From Triangularia verruculosa (lineage: Eukaryota > Ascomycota > Sordariomycetes > Sordariales > Podosporaceae), in assembly GCA_033296885.1 (NCBI GenBank), contig MU864059.1:1-47620 (forward strand): DNA of 47,620 bases, written 5' to 3'. Made by a program: the position numbers and the translations under genes. This document shows positions 20,788 to 31,222 of this stretch, in pieces (the first letter of the stretch is position 1; every line of letters begins with the position of its first letter). The notes under the pieces were generated by a model. It was not told where the DNA came from. It made no database searches and saw only the letters and a program-made list of their open reading frames with translations.

Positions 20788-21196
20788 ATATTTTTTTGGA
20801 TTTATTTTGGTAGGTATGCTGGTTAACTACTTGTGTATCCGAGAGGTTTGTTGCTGGGTTTGGACGCTGATGGAACTGAGTTGTTGAGATATGGAAGAGT
20901 TTTGGGAAGAGGGTATTTTGGTATTTTTAGTTGGAGGGTTGGACAATCGTTGGTGGGGGGGAATGTTAAGGTTTAGGAGGTTAAAAGCTGTCGACTTGAT
21001 GCCCTCGAGGATATTATTTTTCTGGTGGTGATTTTGATTCAGAAGGGGGGAGTTTGGGGTCATGGATTAAGACTGAGGAAGCCAGGCCGCGGTTGTGGTA
21101 CAATTTTAACTTTACGTAGTGTTTAAGGAAGAGTTCGAAGCTACTTTGGGCAAGCAAAAAGAAATGAAGGTCTATAATTTTGGAGGATGACAAAAT
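20788..21196. other. Intergenic, T/G-rich
   Basis: Nothing recognised. The stretch is G/T-rich on the plus strand, continuing the strand bias of the upstream frame, and leads into the tRNA 3' flank, which for this reverse-strand tRNA is on the low-coordinate side. Confidence 0.4.
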
Positions 21197-21266
21197 GCAT
21201 CAGCCGTGAATCGAACACGGGGCCCATCGATGGCAACGATGGATTTTACCACTAAACCACTGATGC
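21197..21266 (-). tRNA. tRNA-Gly (GCC anticodon)
   Basis: Read on the reverse strand, the 70-nt gene folds as a cloverleaf. A seven-base acceptor stem pairs GCATCAG with CTGATGC. A D-arm contains TTTAGTGGTAAAAT. A five-pair anticodon stem CATCG/CGATG encloses the loop TTGCCAT with anticodon GCC. A TTCGATT T-loop sits in a five-pair stem CCGTG/CACGG. No intron is present. It reads the GGC (and GGU) glycine codons. Internal A and B box promoter sequences are intact. Confidence 0.95.
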
Positions 21267-22831
21267 TTGGGGATCCTTGAAAGAACTGTGACAGACGAGA
21301 AGGAAAATTCTGTTTTTATCACGGATCACGGAGTTCCGTCTGCGGTGACGGTGGAGAGAAAAGACGTTCGGGGTTTGTGGGGTTGAGGGGTTTGTGGAAA
21401 GTGGAGTGGTGATTGCTTCTCACTTAGGTGGGTGGCCCTGGCTAATGTCCTGCAGTGTACGACCCAACGACCGTTGAGCCGGGTCTGATGAGTGGAATGG
21501 AATGGAGAACACCTTGATGGCTGATTTGTTCGTTTGATACTGAGTCTGCTGCCCGTCACCGGAAGGGAATGGAAAATGGCAGGCTCGGCAAGCCCTGCCC
21601 CAGGAAATCAATTTTGTGCGACTGGTTGGGATTTCTCGGACTTGCCGGTGATTTGGTGTATCTAGACGGGTATCGTGGTAGATGACGTCGAGTCTTGTGA
21701 GATTTTGTGGAGCCACGACAACGTGGTTCGCAGCGTGGCCGTTGCGGTTGGGTATTACTATGGGCGCACAGGTGGTGCCAACACATCACCGCTGTTCTTC
21801 CCCAGCCTCGGGAAAATCGGGAGATTCAATTCGATGGAATTCTGCTTCTCCCAGGCACCGATTCTTGGTGAGATATTCTATATGCTAGAGAGGGCAGGCA
21901 GGGCAACGAACGCGCGGGTCCTTTGGTGCGCCTTCCTGCGGCGAGGCAGGAGCAAACTTAAGCTTTTGAGTCACGGACCTTATTCCCTGCAGCCGTCGAG
22001 TGGCAAGCTGCTGGCGACGGCCGGTAGAAGCTCTTTTGCGGGTCTGCAGTGGTTTCAGGTGGGAAATCAGGGGGCTGGGAGAGTAACAATAGATAAGTGA
22101 ATGGGAAGGAACGAAGTTGCTCCTTCTATCGCAAATGTTTTCGTCTTTATGGTTGAAGAAAACTACAGACGGCAGTCCATGTGCCAGGGTGTTGCGGCTC
22201 TGCGATCCAGAGCTCCTCATTGGCCAATAGTGGCTTGACAACGCTTGGGCATTGGCGGGGAAAGGGTCCACTTTCAACCCGAGTCATCGCCTCCCGTCCG
22301 TCGTCAACCCAAACACCAAAACACCATCCATTGCCTCCCGGCATCGCTGCCTCTCCATCTCAGGGGCATCAAATCTCTAGCCTGCGGCTTGCGCGTACTT
22401 TGCTATTATTCTGCCACTTTCTACCGCACACAATGGTGTGCTCCTGCTATTCTTGACGAGTCCCGCACCCGCAACCCAATCTCCCCAACTTATTTCTTGC
22501 CAAACCCAATCCTCTCTCCCACTCCTGCTTATTTCCTAAGCAAGCCACACGCCCAGCATAAAATTTCTTCTCTTCTGGCTTGGTTCTCCTCACCTCTTCA
22601 TCCCCTCACGCATTCTTCTTCCTTACGATCAACGATCGATCGCGCGCTGGACACCTTCAACGACCGCCTTGTTTTCTTTGGCTAGCGAAGTATGCTCTCT
22701 CTCTTCTCGTCCATCTCCACGAAAAATACTGACCATTCTAGAAAGTCGAAGCTCATTCTGTTTCGACCGATCGATCACATCAATCCAATCCACGTTGTCA
22801 TCTCACTACTGCAGCGTCTGAACTCGACACG
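21267..22831. other. Long intergenic region and probable 5' leader of the NYN-domain gene
   Basis: No gene supported. Bases 22300-22830 are C/T-rich (CTCTCTCTTCTCGTCCATCTC near 22694-22715), typical of a fungal promoter and 5' leader. Short upstream ATGs occur (for example near 22692). Open frames at 21420-22280 on both strands overlap one another and have no recognisable product. Confidence 0.4.
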
Positions 22832-25171
22832 ATGGCTTCATCCGCCAACATGGCGTCGACCTCGTACTTTGGTCGGCCCGTGGCCAAGCGCAGTCTCGGC
22901 ACTGACTTCGACCTGCTCGCCAAGTGGTCCGCTGTTCTCGGGCCTCGTCCTGTGAACCCGTCTTGCATTCTCTCGCAGCTCTCCAAGGAAGATCAAGCTG
23001 CCTTGTTCTCACCCTCATTTGAGCAGTTCCGCATCATCGACGACGAGGCCGGCGGCCCAAAGATCGAGATTGTCCAGAACCAGTTGTACGAGCAACTTGG
23101 CGTCGCGCCCATGGATCATGAGCTGGCTGCCATGGTGATCTCCGACAACTACAAGCGTTGTGAGGGGCGACTGTACGACGTCGCCTGCCACCTCAATGAC
23201 GCCGAGGAAGAAGCCAACTTGCTCTACGGCTTTTGCTTCCAGAGAGCCAAGAACAAGGGTTGGAATGACATCGCCGCCCACCACTACGCCAAGATGTACC
23301 GCACCAGACATCTTGTTCAAGTTGCGCGCTCCCGCCAGCAAGAACTCATAGACGAGCAGCGTGAGATCACCATTCCCAACTATACCCGAATTGAGCGGGA
23401 CCTGATTCCTGAAATTGAAGACCCCCTCGAGGTCGAGTCGACCGCTGCGCTCGAATCTTACTTTAGCAGCCTTCCCATGAGCACCCCCACCCTGCAAACT
23501 GTTCGTCGTGCCGAGGATGGGCCCCCGCCCTCAGCTTATGCTGCCACGACCTACGAAACTCAGACACCAGTTTTTGAGCCCGCCATGGTCTACGGGCAGT
23601 CTGCTACTTACCAGTCCCAGTCATCGGCTTCCACTGGCACCTCCATGTCGACCACCGATGAATTGCGACTTGAAGACATTCAGGTCTACAAGACACCCTC
23701 ATCCATCGTCGAGTACTCCGAGTCGAACAGCAACCCGTTCACCACGCCTCCCTCTCTGACGGCCAACAAGCCTTCTTACTCGGGCTACGTCTCTGGCGCC
23801 AGCGACACTTCTATTGAGGCACAAGCTTCTGACAGCTCCGGGTACCCGTCCTTCTCTGATGCGTCTTCTTCTGTCGTGGACGTTGTGGATGATGATTACG
23901 ACGACGCTGACGGCGGCGCTTTGTTGCCTACTGACCTGGCTGAGTCGCTCGGCATTCCTTCTCAGATCACGTACTCCCAGCTGGTTCCTCAGCCAGTCGT
24001 TGAGATAACGTCTTCGGTTGTTCACCAGCGGGCTGGCCTTTTGGGCGCCGGCCTGGGGCAATGGCTTCCTGTGTACAACGATTCGGAGGGCGCTCCACTT
24101 AGGAGCTCAAAGACTCCCACTTTCCAATTCCCTCCCTTCAACATCCCTGCCGACGATGCTCAGTGCAACAGCCCTGAAGCTGTACTCACCACCACCACTC
24201 AGTTTGGTGATTCTCAGCTGACGACGATTCAGACGCCTACCAAGGTTCACATGAAGTCTCTTCCCGAGAATGTCAAGGTTACTCAGTATCCTGTCTCTTC
24301 TCGGCAGCTGTGGAACGGAATGACGTGCTACGATGTACCCGCTCCTGCTATGGGCCCAAGATACCAGCAGCAGATTCTACCCATGTACTGGACCACCAAG
24401 CTGGGCAAGGAGCGCTTCCTGCGCCACAAGTTCAGCGATCTGAAGCACGCAGATGCCAAGACCATGTCGGACCGCAGCTTGGGAAAGGTCGCTCGCAACC
24501 CTGTCCACATTGTTGTCGATCTGTCAAACATCATCATTGGCTTCTACGATAAGATGAAGGAGCAGCGCAGCATTCCTCTCGGCAGACGCGTCATTGCGCC
24601 CGCCTTTTCCTTCACAAACTTCGATACCCTGCTCGCCCGCGACCGGAGTGTTGGGAAACGTATCCTGGCTGGTTCCCTTGGTAGCGCCACCAAGTCTTAC
24701 CCAAGCCACATCAAGCAAGCCCGCACCATGTGCTATGAGATTAACCTTCTCCATCGTGTGTCCAAACCAGTTTCGCCGCGTAAGATGCGAGCGGATCTCC
24801 AGTCGGACACATCCAACGATGACGACGATTTCTATGCCGCTCCGATGAAACAGGGCGAGCAAGGCGTCGACGAGGTTCTTCATCTCAAGCTTCTCCAGCT
24901 TGGGCTCGACGAGAAGCCTGGCACCATCTGCCTGGGCACTGGCGACGCTGCCTCTGCCGAATACTCTGACGGATTTTTGAAGAACATTGAGCGTCTTCTC
25001 GAGCGCGGCTGGCGTGTCGAGTTGTACGGATGGTCTCACAACATCTCGTCGGCCTGGCGCGGCGAGTTTGAAGAGAAGTGGACTGGTTTCTTCAAGATCA
25101 TCGAACTTGACGAATTCTCTGAGGAGCTTTTTGACATGACCGTTGAATCCCTTCCGGGCTTCAAGAAATAG
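22832..25171 (+). CDS. NYN (PIN-like) domain protein, predicted RNA-processing nuclease
   Basis: A single exon of 779 codons from ATG 22832. The C-terminal third carries a NYN/PIN-like fold: HIVVDLSNIIIGFYDK with the first acidic residue (Asp563) and Asn, GVDEVLHLKLLQLGL (Asp680), and ICLGTGDAASAEYSDGF (Asp705), followed by a LERGWRVELYGWSHNISSAW block. These are the acidic positions expected of the metal centre in PIN-like RNases, and NYN domains are predicted or shown RNases in several families. Residues 1-200 are a well-structured, mainly helical region (CHLNDAEEEANLLYGFCFQR) of unknown role; about 210-480 is Ser/Thr/Pro-rich and likely disordered. No signal peptide or membrane segment. 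The cellular substrate is unknown. Genes on both sides are far away, so context does not help. Confidence 0.85.
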   Translation: MASSANMASTSYFGRPVAKRSLGTDFDLLAKWSAVLGPRPVNPSCILSQLSKEDQAALFSPSFEQFRIIDDEAGGPKIEIVQNQLYEQLGVAPMDHELAAMVISDNYKRCEGRLYDVACHLNDAEEEANLLYGFCFQRAKNKGWNDIAAHHYAKMYRTRHLVQVARSRQQELIDEQREITIPNYTRIERDLIPEIEDPLEVESTAALESYFSSLPMSTPTLQTVRRAEDGPPPSAYAATTYETQTPVFEPAMVYGQSATYQSQSSASTGTSMSTTDELRLEDIQVYKTPSSIVEYSESNSNPFTTPPSLTANKPSYSGYVSGASDTSIEAQASDSSGYPSFSDASSSVVDVVDDDYDDADGGALLPTDLAESLGIPSQITYSQLVPQPVVEITSSVVHQRAGLLGAGLGQWLPVYNDSEGAPLRSSKTPTFQFPPFNIPADDAQCNSPEAVLTTTTQFGDSQLTTIQTPTKVHMKSLPENVKVTQYPVSSRQLWNGMTCYDVPAPAMGPRYQQQILPMYWTTKLGKERFLRHKFSDLKHADAKTMSDRSLGKVARNPVHIVVDLSNIIIGFYDKMKEQRSIPLGRRVIAPAFSFTNFDTLLARDRSVGKRILAGSLGSATKSYPSHIKQARTMCYEINLLHRVSKPVSPRKMRADLQSDTSNDDDDFYAAPMKQGEQGVDEVLHLKLLQLGLDEKPGTICLGTGDAASAEYSDGFLKNIERLLERGWRVELYGWSHNISSAWRGEFEEKWTGFFKIIELDEFSEELFDMTVESLPGFKK

Positions 25172-27304
25172 GTCTTTTTACCTCCTCGACGAGAATCCTG
25201 TCAGCTTCGTTGACTGACTGGTCTACTACCGACCTGCATCGATTCTCCGATCTTCAGCCTATCTTTCCGGCTACTGTTCACATTTTCGGGCGTTCTGTAC
25301 GATATTAATTATCATCTCCTGGCTCTCTTTTCTGCTGGATCTGCTGTCCATGACTCGATCTGGTGGTCGTTTCCGCGGCCATTCCTGCTCGGTGCGGGTT
25401 TCTACTCAGCAACACTTTCGACTTCACAGTTTCTCCTCGAGACTGCTGACCCTGAGTACGAAATATACCGACAGCAACAACAGCTACCACGTCAAACACA
25501 ACAGCTGGCCAAACCATCATTTTTGAGAGCATCTCTCGTCCACTCGGTTGTTCAGCAACCTTCTACGCATGGGACACACTTACATTTTTTGGACTCGTCA
25601 TGATTGTGACGATTACACGATTACACATCAACACAAAAAAAAAGACGACACAACGACTGATGACTTCATGATCTGGTCTTAGGACGGATTGAGGGAGAAG
25701 ACGAGAATAGGGTATGCCTACCAGAATAAGGCCTGTAATCTGTTCACTCGACAACTTCCTCTTTCAAGTCTTAGCCTGTCTCAGCACACGGTCAGATACA
25801 CAACACTTGCAGCGAAATTGTGCGGCCTTGGGCGGTACGATTCTGCGGCACTGGTTCCTTCTATGGGTTTTTCTTTTTTTATCTTTTCTTATGGGAAACG
25901 GCTTTTGAGAGGCGCAACACGATAAACACCAAGAATAACGACTGGGCATCATCATATGGGAAACATGGAGTTTTCGCGGCATTTCACAAGATACCCCGGC
26001 ATCTCTTTTTCGGAAAGGTTTTAACGCATCTCCATCTGGGCGGAGCTTCTTCCCCCGGTGGTTTTCTGTTTCTTTTCCATTTCTTTTCGGATGGCGCACC
26101 GGTTTTCTTTTTCTCTGTCTCTTGACAGGTGCTCTTGGTTGCGGAAGATGGATGGATCCCCTCTCGGCATGATCTTTATGATATTGGAATTTTCACGATG
26201 GAAGGATTTTCATGAAGTGGGGGTGAAGGATGATATCGGAAACAACACGTTTTCAAGGCGCAAGGTCATACAGAGCGAGGGAAGGGCATTCTGGGCATTG
26301 TCATGAGGCGTGCTATGATTTACACATGCGGTACGCGACACACGAAGCGATGCATATATCTTTTTTCACGGTTTTTATGGGTTAATGGGTTTTTATGGTT
26401 TATCAATAGGATGAGGAAGGATCTCTCTAGCGGCAGTTTTTTTTTTATTGGCTGGTCCCTTGGGGTTATCGTCTTGTCGTCTTCGGACGGTCTTGATACC
26501 CATGATATGGATAGGAGAATTCTTTCGTTTCTTTTTTTATTGTTTCTGTTTTGTGGCATCATGGCTATGGAGTTTGGTGAGAGGTGAACAGTATCATCAA
26601 GAACACGACAGCGTGGTGGTTTGTCTTTTTGAACAGCGTCTTGTGTATATGGATATGAGCATGGCACTGGCACTGGCATACACATTATACACATTAGGTT
26701 TTGGAGGTGAAAGCGTCTGGTTTGAGAGAGTGAAGTAGTAGATATGGGATATGAATATACATCATGGTTGGGGGACTTTTTTGGTAGTCTTTACGACCGT
26801 GGTGCAATAGGGGGGGTGCGAGTGGCTTCGATGAGTTCGGCTTCTCGCGCCTTTGCCTGTGAGTGTAATATAGTGGTTGTTGTTGGCGTGATATGTAGTC
26901 GTCCAGGAGGCTCTCATGCCTGCATATTCACATGCCGGCAGAGACGGGGAAGGGTAGGCTTGGCAGGGTCCATTGCGCCCCGCTAAGCCGAAGCCAACCC
27001 CGCGATCATGATCATGGGGGGCGATAAACAAAGAGATGGGGTTTGGATGTGTGATTTGAGATGGAACATGTCTTTTTTTATTATTTCCAAACCACCCCTT
27101 GTTTCTAACGGTTCCAGGGTTGGACCTTGGTTATAGGTTCCATCATTGTATAGTTTGAAGAGAAGTTGAATCTCACCGTCAGCACCACCACCATCTTGCG
27201 ATAAGCCGGCGCCATTTTACACAAGATATACCGTATTTGGTCAACATTTATACCACCAGCCTTTTTCACAGTTTACTCCCCCAACCGTTTTCCAATCAGG
27301 AGAA
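25172..27304. other. 2.1-kb gap without a supported gene
   Basis: I see no gene. It has T-rich stretches, ACTGGC-type short repeats near 26664-26675 and an ATGATCATG palindrome around 27006-27015. Several open frames of 60-124 codons overlap on both strands (for example 26303-26587 plus and 26320-26694 minus), Phe/Trp-rich or basic, without recognisable motifs. Immediately before the carrier gene a CACCACCACC run (27183-27192) and C-rich sequence look like promoter. A lncRNA or very short genes cannot be excluded. Confidence 0.4.
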
Positions 27305-28348
27305 ATGTCAGCAGACTTCTTCGCAGGGTACCTCTCAGGCGCAGTCTCGATCATAATCGGGAACCCGCTGGACGTGCTCAAAGTCCGGTTACAAGCATCC
27401 CAAACCTCACCCCAGCCAGCATCACCATCATCATCCCGTCAAGCATCCGTCCTCTCGCAACCGCGGAATTTTCTCCTGGGAACCGCCGCTCCGATACTGA
27501 GTTATGGAGCTCTAAACGCACTGTTATTCGTCTCGTACAACCGATCGGAAACTTTTCTCAACTCTTTCTTTTTTGGTTCCCAACAACGATCACCATCCCC
27601 ACCATCACCATCACCATCATCATCACCACCAGGACAAGGGCAGCAGGGGCAACAAGAGCAGCAGCAGCAACAACAACAAAAAGGCTCAAACCTGGCAACG
27701 ACGTTTCTAGCGGGCTGCGCATCCGGCATCGCAACATTCGTCATATCCTGCCCAACCGAAATCGTCAAAGTCCGCTCCCAAACCAGCAGTTTGTCTTCGC
27801 TGAGCATAACAAAACAGATATTATCTCAACACGGGATAAGAGGGTTGTACCAAGCCGGGGGGGTGACCGTGCTGCGAGACGCAATCGGATACGGGTTCTA
27901 CTTCCTTGCGTACGAGTACTCCTCTCGGTTTTACAACAAGTACTTCCATGGGACCGGGAAAGGGAGAGGGGAGACCACCACCGGGAGGGCGCTGGTTTGT
28001 GGTGGGGTGGCGGGGGTGGCTACGTGGGTGAGTATTTTTCCGCTGGATGTGCTCAAGACGAGGTTGCAGACTCTGGGGACTGGGACTGGGACTGGAACAG
28101 GGGAGGGGGGAGGACGGGAAAAAAAAGGGGCGTGGGAGCTGGGGAGGGAAATGTACAGAAGAGAAGGGGGGAGGGTTTTTTTCAGGGGCTTGGGGGTCTG
28201 CTCGTTGAGGGCGTTTGTGGTTAATGCGGTGCAGTTTGCTGTTTATGAGGGTCTTATGGCTGAGCTGACGTCGCCGTCGTCGTTTGGTGGTGATGATGAT
28301 GGTGATAAAAAAAGGGGGGTGGGAGGGGTGGTGGAGGTTGGGTTGTGA
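27305..28348 (+). CDS. Mitochondrial carrier (SLC25) family transporter
   Basis: A single exon of 347 codons from ATG 27305. The three tandem repeats of the mitochondrial carrier fold are seen through their Px(D/E)xx(K/R) signatures: NPLDVLKVRLQ (from residue 20), CPTEIVKVR (near residue 150) and FPLDVLKTRLQ (near residue 245), each followed by Gly-rich transmembrane sequence such as FLAGCASGIATF and VCGGVAGVATW. Six transmembrane helices are expected, in the inner mitochondrial membrane. Between helices 2 and 3 there is an unusually long Ser/Pro/Gln-rich insert (about 98-130) encoded by CCA/CAG repeats, and the loop near residues 255-275 is Gly/Thr-rich. The substrate is not obvious; the repeat motifs loosely recall carnitine or basic-amino-acid carriers, but that is a guess. 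It converges with the formamidase remnant. Confidence 0.9.
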   Translation: MSADFFAGYLSGAVSIIIGNPLDVLKVRLQASQTSPQPASPSSSRQASVLSQPRNFLLGTAAPILSYGALNALLFVSYNRSETFLNSFFFGSQQRSPSPPSPSPSSSPPGQGQQGQQEQQQQQQQKGSNLATTFLAGCASGIATFVISCPTEIVKVRSQTSSLSSLSITKQILSQHGIRGLYQAGGVTVLRDAIGYGFYFLAYEYSSRFYNKYFHGTGKGRGETTTGRALVCGGVAGVATWVSIFPLDVLKTRLQTLGTGTGTGTGEGGGREKKGAWELGREMYRREGGRVFFRGLGVCSLRAFVVNAVQFAVYEGLMAELTSPSSFGGDDDGDKKRGVGGVVEVGL

Positions 28349-28684
28349 TGACCGATGGAAGGGAGGAGGTGGTGAGGGATGGGGGGGGGGGGATGTATAT
28401 GTAGTGATGCTGTATGTATGTACATACTATTTATAATATTACCTCCTTACTCTAGAGCTGCTCTTTTTTTTTTTTTTTTCCCTGAAAAGTTTCATCACCT
28501 CTAGCCCTTTTGCATTCCATAATTAGTAGGTATCGATCAATACTCAAGTGGAGGCAGTTGGGGATGTCGACGTGACTGTGGACAGGGGGGCGCAAGTTGA
28601 AGGGGAGGTTGATTTGGTAAGGTAAGGTAGGGGAGTACGTACGTACCTGCTGAAGAGGGAGAGGTAGGTAGGGGGGAGACATAC
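28349..28684. other. Convergent gap where the missing formamidase 3' part would be
   Basis: A 12-G run at about 28381-28392 and a 16-T run near 28465-28480 flank tandem GTAT and TACC units. Translating the reverse strand gives no formamidase sequence, although the conserved C-terminal half of that enzyme would be expected next to 28685. Confidence 0.5.
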
Positions 28685-29400
28685 GGCAAAGCAAAGACGC
28701 GGTCGAGTTTGTTGGCGGCGATGAGCTCGCGCTCACGCTTGTTCAAGGTATCGAGCACCTCTTGGGACGGGGCACATCCCAAGATACCCGGGTGGATGAG
28801 GCCGGCAAACTTCACGTGGGGGGTGTGACGGGAAGTACAGTAGATCCCTTCCTTCAAAGTCACAGGTTGCTTTGGCGGCTGAGAGGTAGGGTTCGTCGAG
28901 GAAGCCACCCTTTCTGTTTTTTCACTTTTTAGTAGTAGAAGATAAAGGTGATAATAAGTAGGGGAGGGAAAGAGTGACATACCATTGGACTTGTCAAAGA
29001 TACCTGTGAAACCCCACGGCTTGTCCTCGAATGGTTGAACGTCCATGATTTCTACGAGGAGGGCATCGCCTGGCTCGGCGTTGGTGACGGCGAAGGGGCC
29101 GAGAGGTAGTGGACGCGGGTGAGGTCGATATTCTTGATGTCGTCGGCTGAGTCGTCGTTCTTGATCTGGCCGCCGCCGGTCCAGTCCAGGCATTCAGTCT
29201 TGACTGTTTCTCCGTCTTGGATGGTGGCACGGGGGGGGGATGTCGGGGTGCCATCTGTTCTTTGAAAGGGGGGGTGCATGGGTTAGTTGGTATGTAATAG
29301 AAAGAGAGGAGTGATAATAGTTTACATGAAGGTACGGTTGCTCAGAAGCTGGCTTGTCAAAGTCGGCCTTGCAAACGGTGCGGATCGCGGACTTGCCCAT
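28685..29400 (-). pseudogene. Formamidase/acetamidase (FmdA/AmdA family) 5' fragment, frameshifted
   Basis: On the reverse strand, ATG 29400 opens MGKSAIRTVCKADFDKP, the usual start of fungal formamidases. Exon 1 (29326-29400) is followed by a GTAAAC intron and a second exon starting NRWHPDI. The frame then breaks three times: a nine-C run (29231-29239) has one base too many, near 29094-29102 one base is missing within LSGPF, and a four-base CTTC duplication at 28848-28855 shifts the frame before GIYCTSRHTPHVKF. A second intron separates IFDKSNG from KGGFLDE. Recognisable enzyme blocks include ECLDWTGGGQIKNDDSADD, PGDALLVEIMDVQPFEDKPW and FAGLIHPGILGCAPS. Homology stops at LDRVFALP (28685), roughly the first third to half of a protein normally a little over 400 aa. 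The intact enzyme hydrolyses formamide to formate and ammonia. Confidence 0.8.
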
Positions 29401-29960
29401 GGTTGCGTATAAGAAGGCACCGGGATAAGACTCAAGAAGATGTGTCTGCAACACTGTTCAGATTCCAAGTATAATTAATGCTGTTAAATCAAAGCTGGAA
29501 GACAGACAGAGCTCTATATATACACATCTCACACATCCAACGTGAAGCTAGCCCGCACCTCTGGTGTGCGTCTCATCAAGTCCTAAAACATCCAGCCATC
29601 ATCATTGTCCCGCGAGAGGACTACCAGTCCAGGCCAGAACTCTCTTGCATCACAGACCCACGCCGTTGGGCGAGGCTACTGCAACATCCGCAGCGTTCTT
29701 GGGCGCTCCCCGCAGGCTGCACCGCGCAGACGATACGGACGAAGGGGCCGTGATAAGGAGACTACTGCAAAGGTATTCGTATACAAATAGGAATTGAAGC
29801 CGGAGATAAGAAGCATTGCTGAGATCCTGATAATCCTGGATGGGCCAATGATGTAGCCAGCACTGTGAAAAGCTCTCCAAAGAAATAGTAAATGGTATTT
29901 CCAATTTGGATCTGTCAGCCAGCCACATCTGTCAAGTCATCCACATTGAATACCAATTCA
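29401..29960. other. Gap between the formamidase remnant and the membrane-protein gene
   Basis: Former formamidase promoter plus the 3' end region of the neighbouring reverse-strand gene. Open frames of 60-95 codons here have no recognisable product. TATATATAC at about 29514-29522, read in either direction, could be an old TATA element. Confidence 0.35.
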
Positions 29961-31222
29961 TTACTCAGTTCCCGGTCTTGCCTCAGGATGTGGATCGGTC
30001 TCGGAATAGGCTGGCGGCTTGTCGTGGATTGTGTCGAGCTTGTCAAGGCTCAGACTCAAGAACTTTTGCTTGTTCTTCCACTCGACTTGACCTGCCGCAA
30101 ACTCTCTGGCCTCGGCGGGTGCCGGCGGGGGGTCGGTGATTTTGGTGATAAGATAGGCAGTGCTCTGATCATTTGTTAGCTTCGATGTCTTCCTTTTCTC
30201 CATTCGAGAAAAGCGAGAACTTACAGCTTCGGCAATGCCATAAATCAACACTCCCAACAGTGGCGTCTTCAGCAGCGTGTAGAATCCAATGCCGAAGCCG
30301 AACAATAGGCCCTCACGGCTCCTGAACCACTGTTTCTTCTGCTCCTTGGTGAACTTGACTCTCGCAAAGTACGGTTCTAGCAACTCCCTGATTAGGCCTC
30401 TGCTCGCAAAGTAACTCTGCAAGAAGATGACCAGATACCTCCTCGGCAGCAAAATTCCCGTCCCGAAGATAATCCCCGCTGGTCCCAGCCCAACCGCCTT
30501 GTTGAATGTGTAAAAACTAGCAGCAGGAAGCACAAAGCGACCCACATACGGCAAGTAGCTCAACAAGAACACAGCCAGGCTAATCGCCCCCCGCCTCGCG
30601 AACCGATAGAGAAACATGCTCACATTCTCCGCCGTGCTCGTCGAGTTGGTGCTCCCATCGCTCTTCTTGTACAACCTCAAATTGGGGTAGTACATTGCCC
30701 TCAGCTTTGACGGGTCGTCGTCGTTTTTATGTTTCTGAACATACGTCATGTCCACCCATTGCAGGCTATCCATGAACAAGTCGTCGAGGGTCGGGGTGAT
30801 GTACCGGACCAGACTCATGAAAAACAGGGGAAACTGCAGGACATGTTCCTCAATGAAGGTGAAGAAGGACTCGTCCCAGGGAATGTTGACGAAGAAGGAG
30901 AGGAACCAGAAGAGGATCCGGAGGGCGAGGATGGGAATGGCGATGAGGAGGCGGATGGCGATGCCGGCTGCTACTGCTATGGCGGCTTGTTTGTAGTGCT
31001 CTGAGCTGAACAGACCTGGGTTTTGCATGGCGCGATGGGCTGTTTACTGGATTAGCTTGAATTATTATGTAAAGGGGTTTGGTGAGAGGAAAACGTACCG
31101 CCAACCAAGGTCAATTGGGCGCCTCTGATGATGGCGTTGAAGTCGAAGTGGGAGACATCGAGTTTCTGTTTGAGCTTGTCTTTGTCTAGCTGATCTATCA
31201 GGGGTTTCTGGTTTGAAGCCAT
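29961..31222 (-). CDS. Multi-pass membrane protein, fungal UsgS-like
   Basis: Three exons on the reverse strand: 31099-31222, 30225-31039 and 29961-30164, giving about 380 aa. The first intron (31040-31098, 59 nt, GTACGT...AACAG) joins MASNQKPLIDQLDKDK... to HRAMQNPGLFSSEHYKQAA. The second (30165-30224) is 60 nt, GTAAGT...CTAAC...ATCAG, with no in-frame stop, so a naive reading retains 20 extra residues. Hydrophobic segments occur at IAVAAGIAIRLLIAIPILAL and FWFLSFFVNI, near GAISLAVFLLSYLPYVG, GPAGIIFGTGILL and LLFGFGIGFYTLL, arguing for several membrane spans. The C-terminus is Pro/Glu-rich and cytosolic-looking. I connect it from memory with fungal proteins annotated as transmembrane protein UsgS; the biochemical function is unknown. 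Confidence 0.8.

Noticed and set aside
25689..26738. Several 60-124 codon frames in the 2.1-kb gap after the NYN gene
   Set aside because: They overlap on both strands, are Phe/Trp- or Arg-rich from T-rich sequence, and show no motif.
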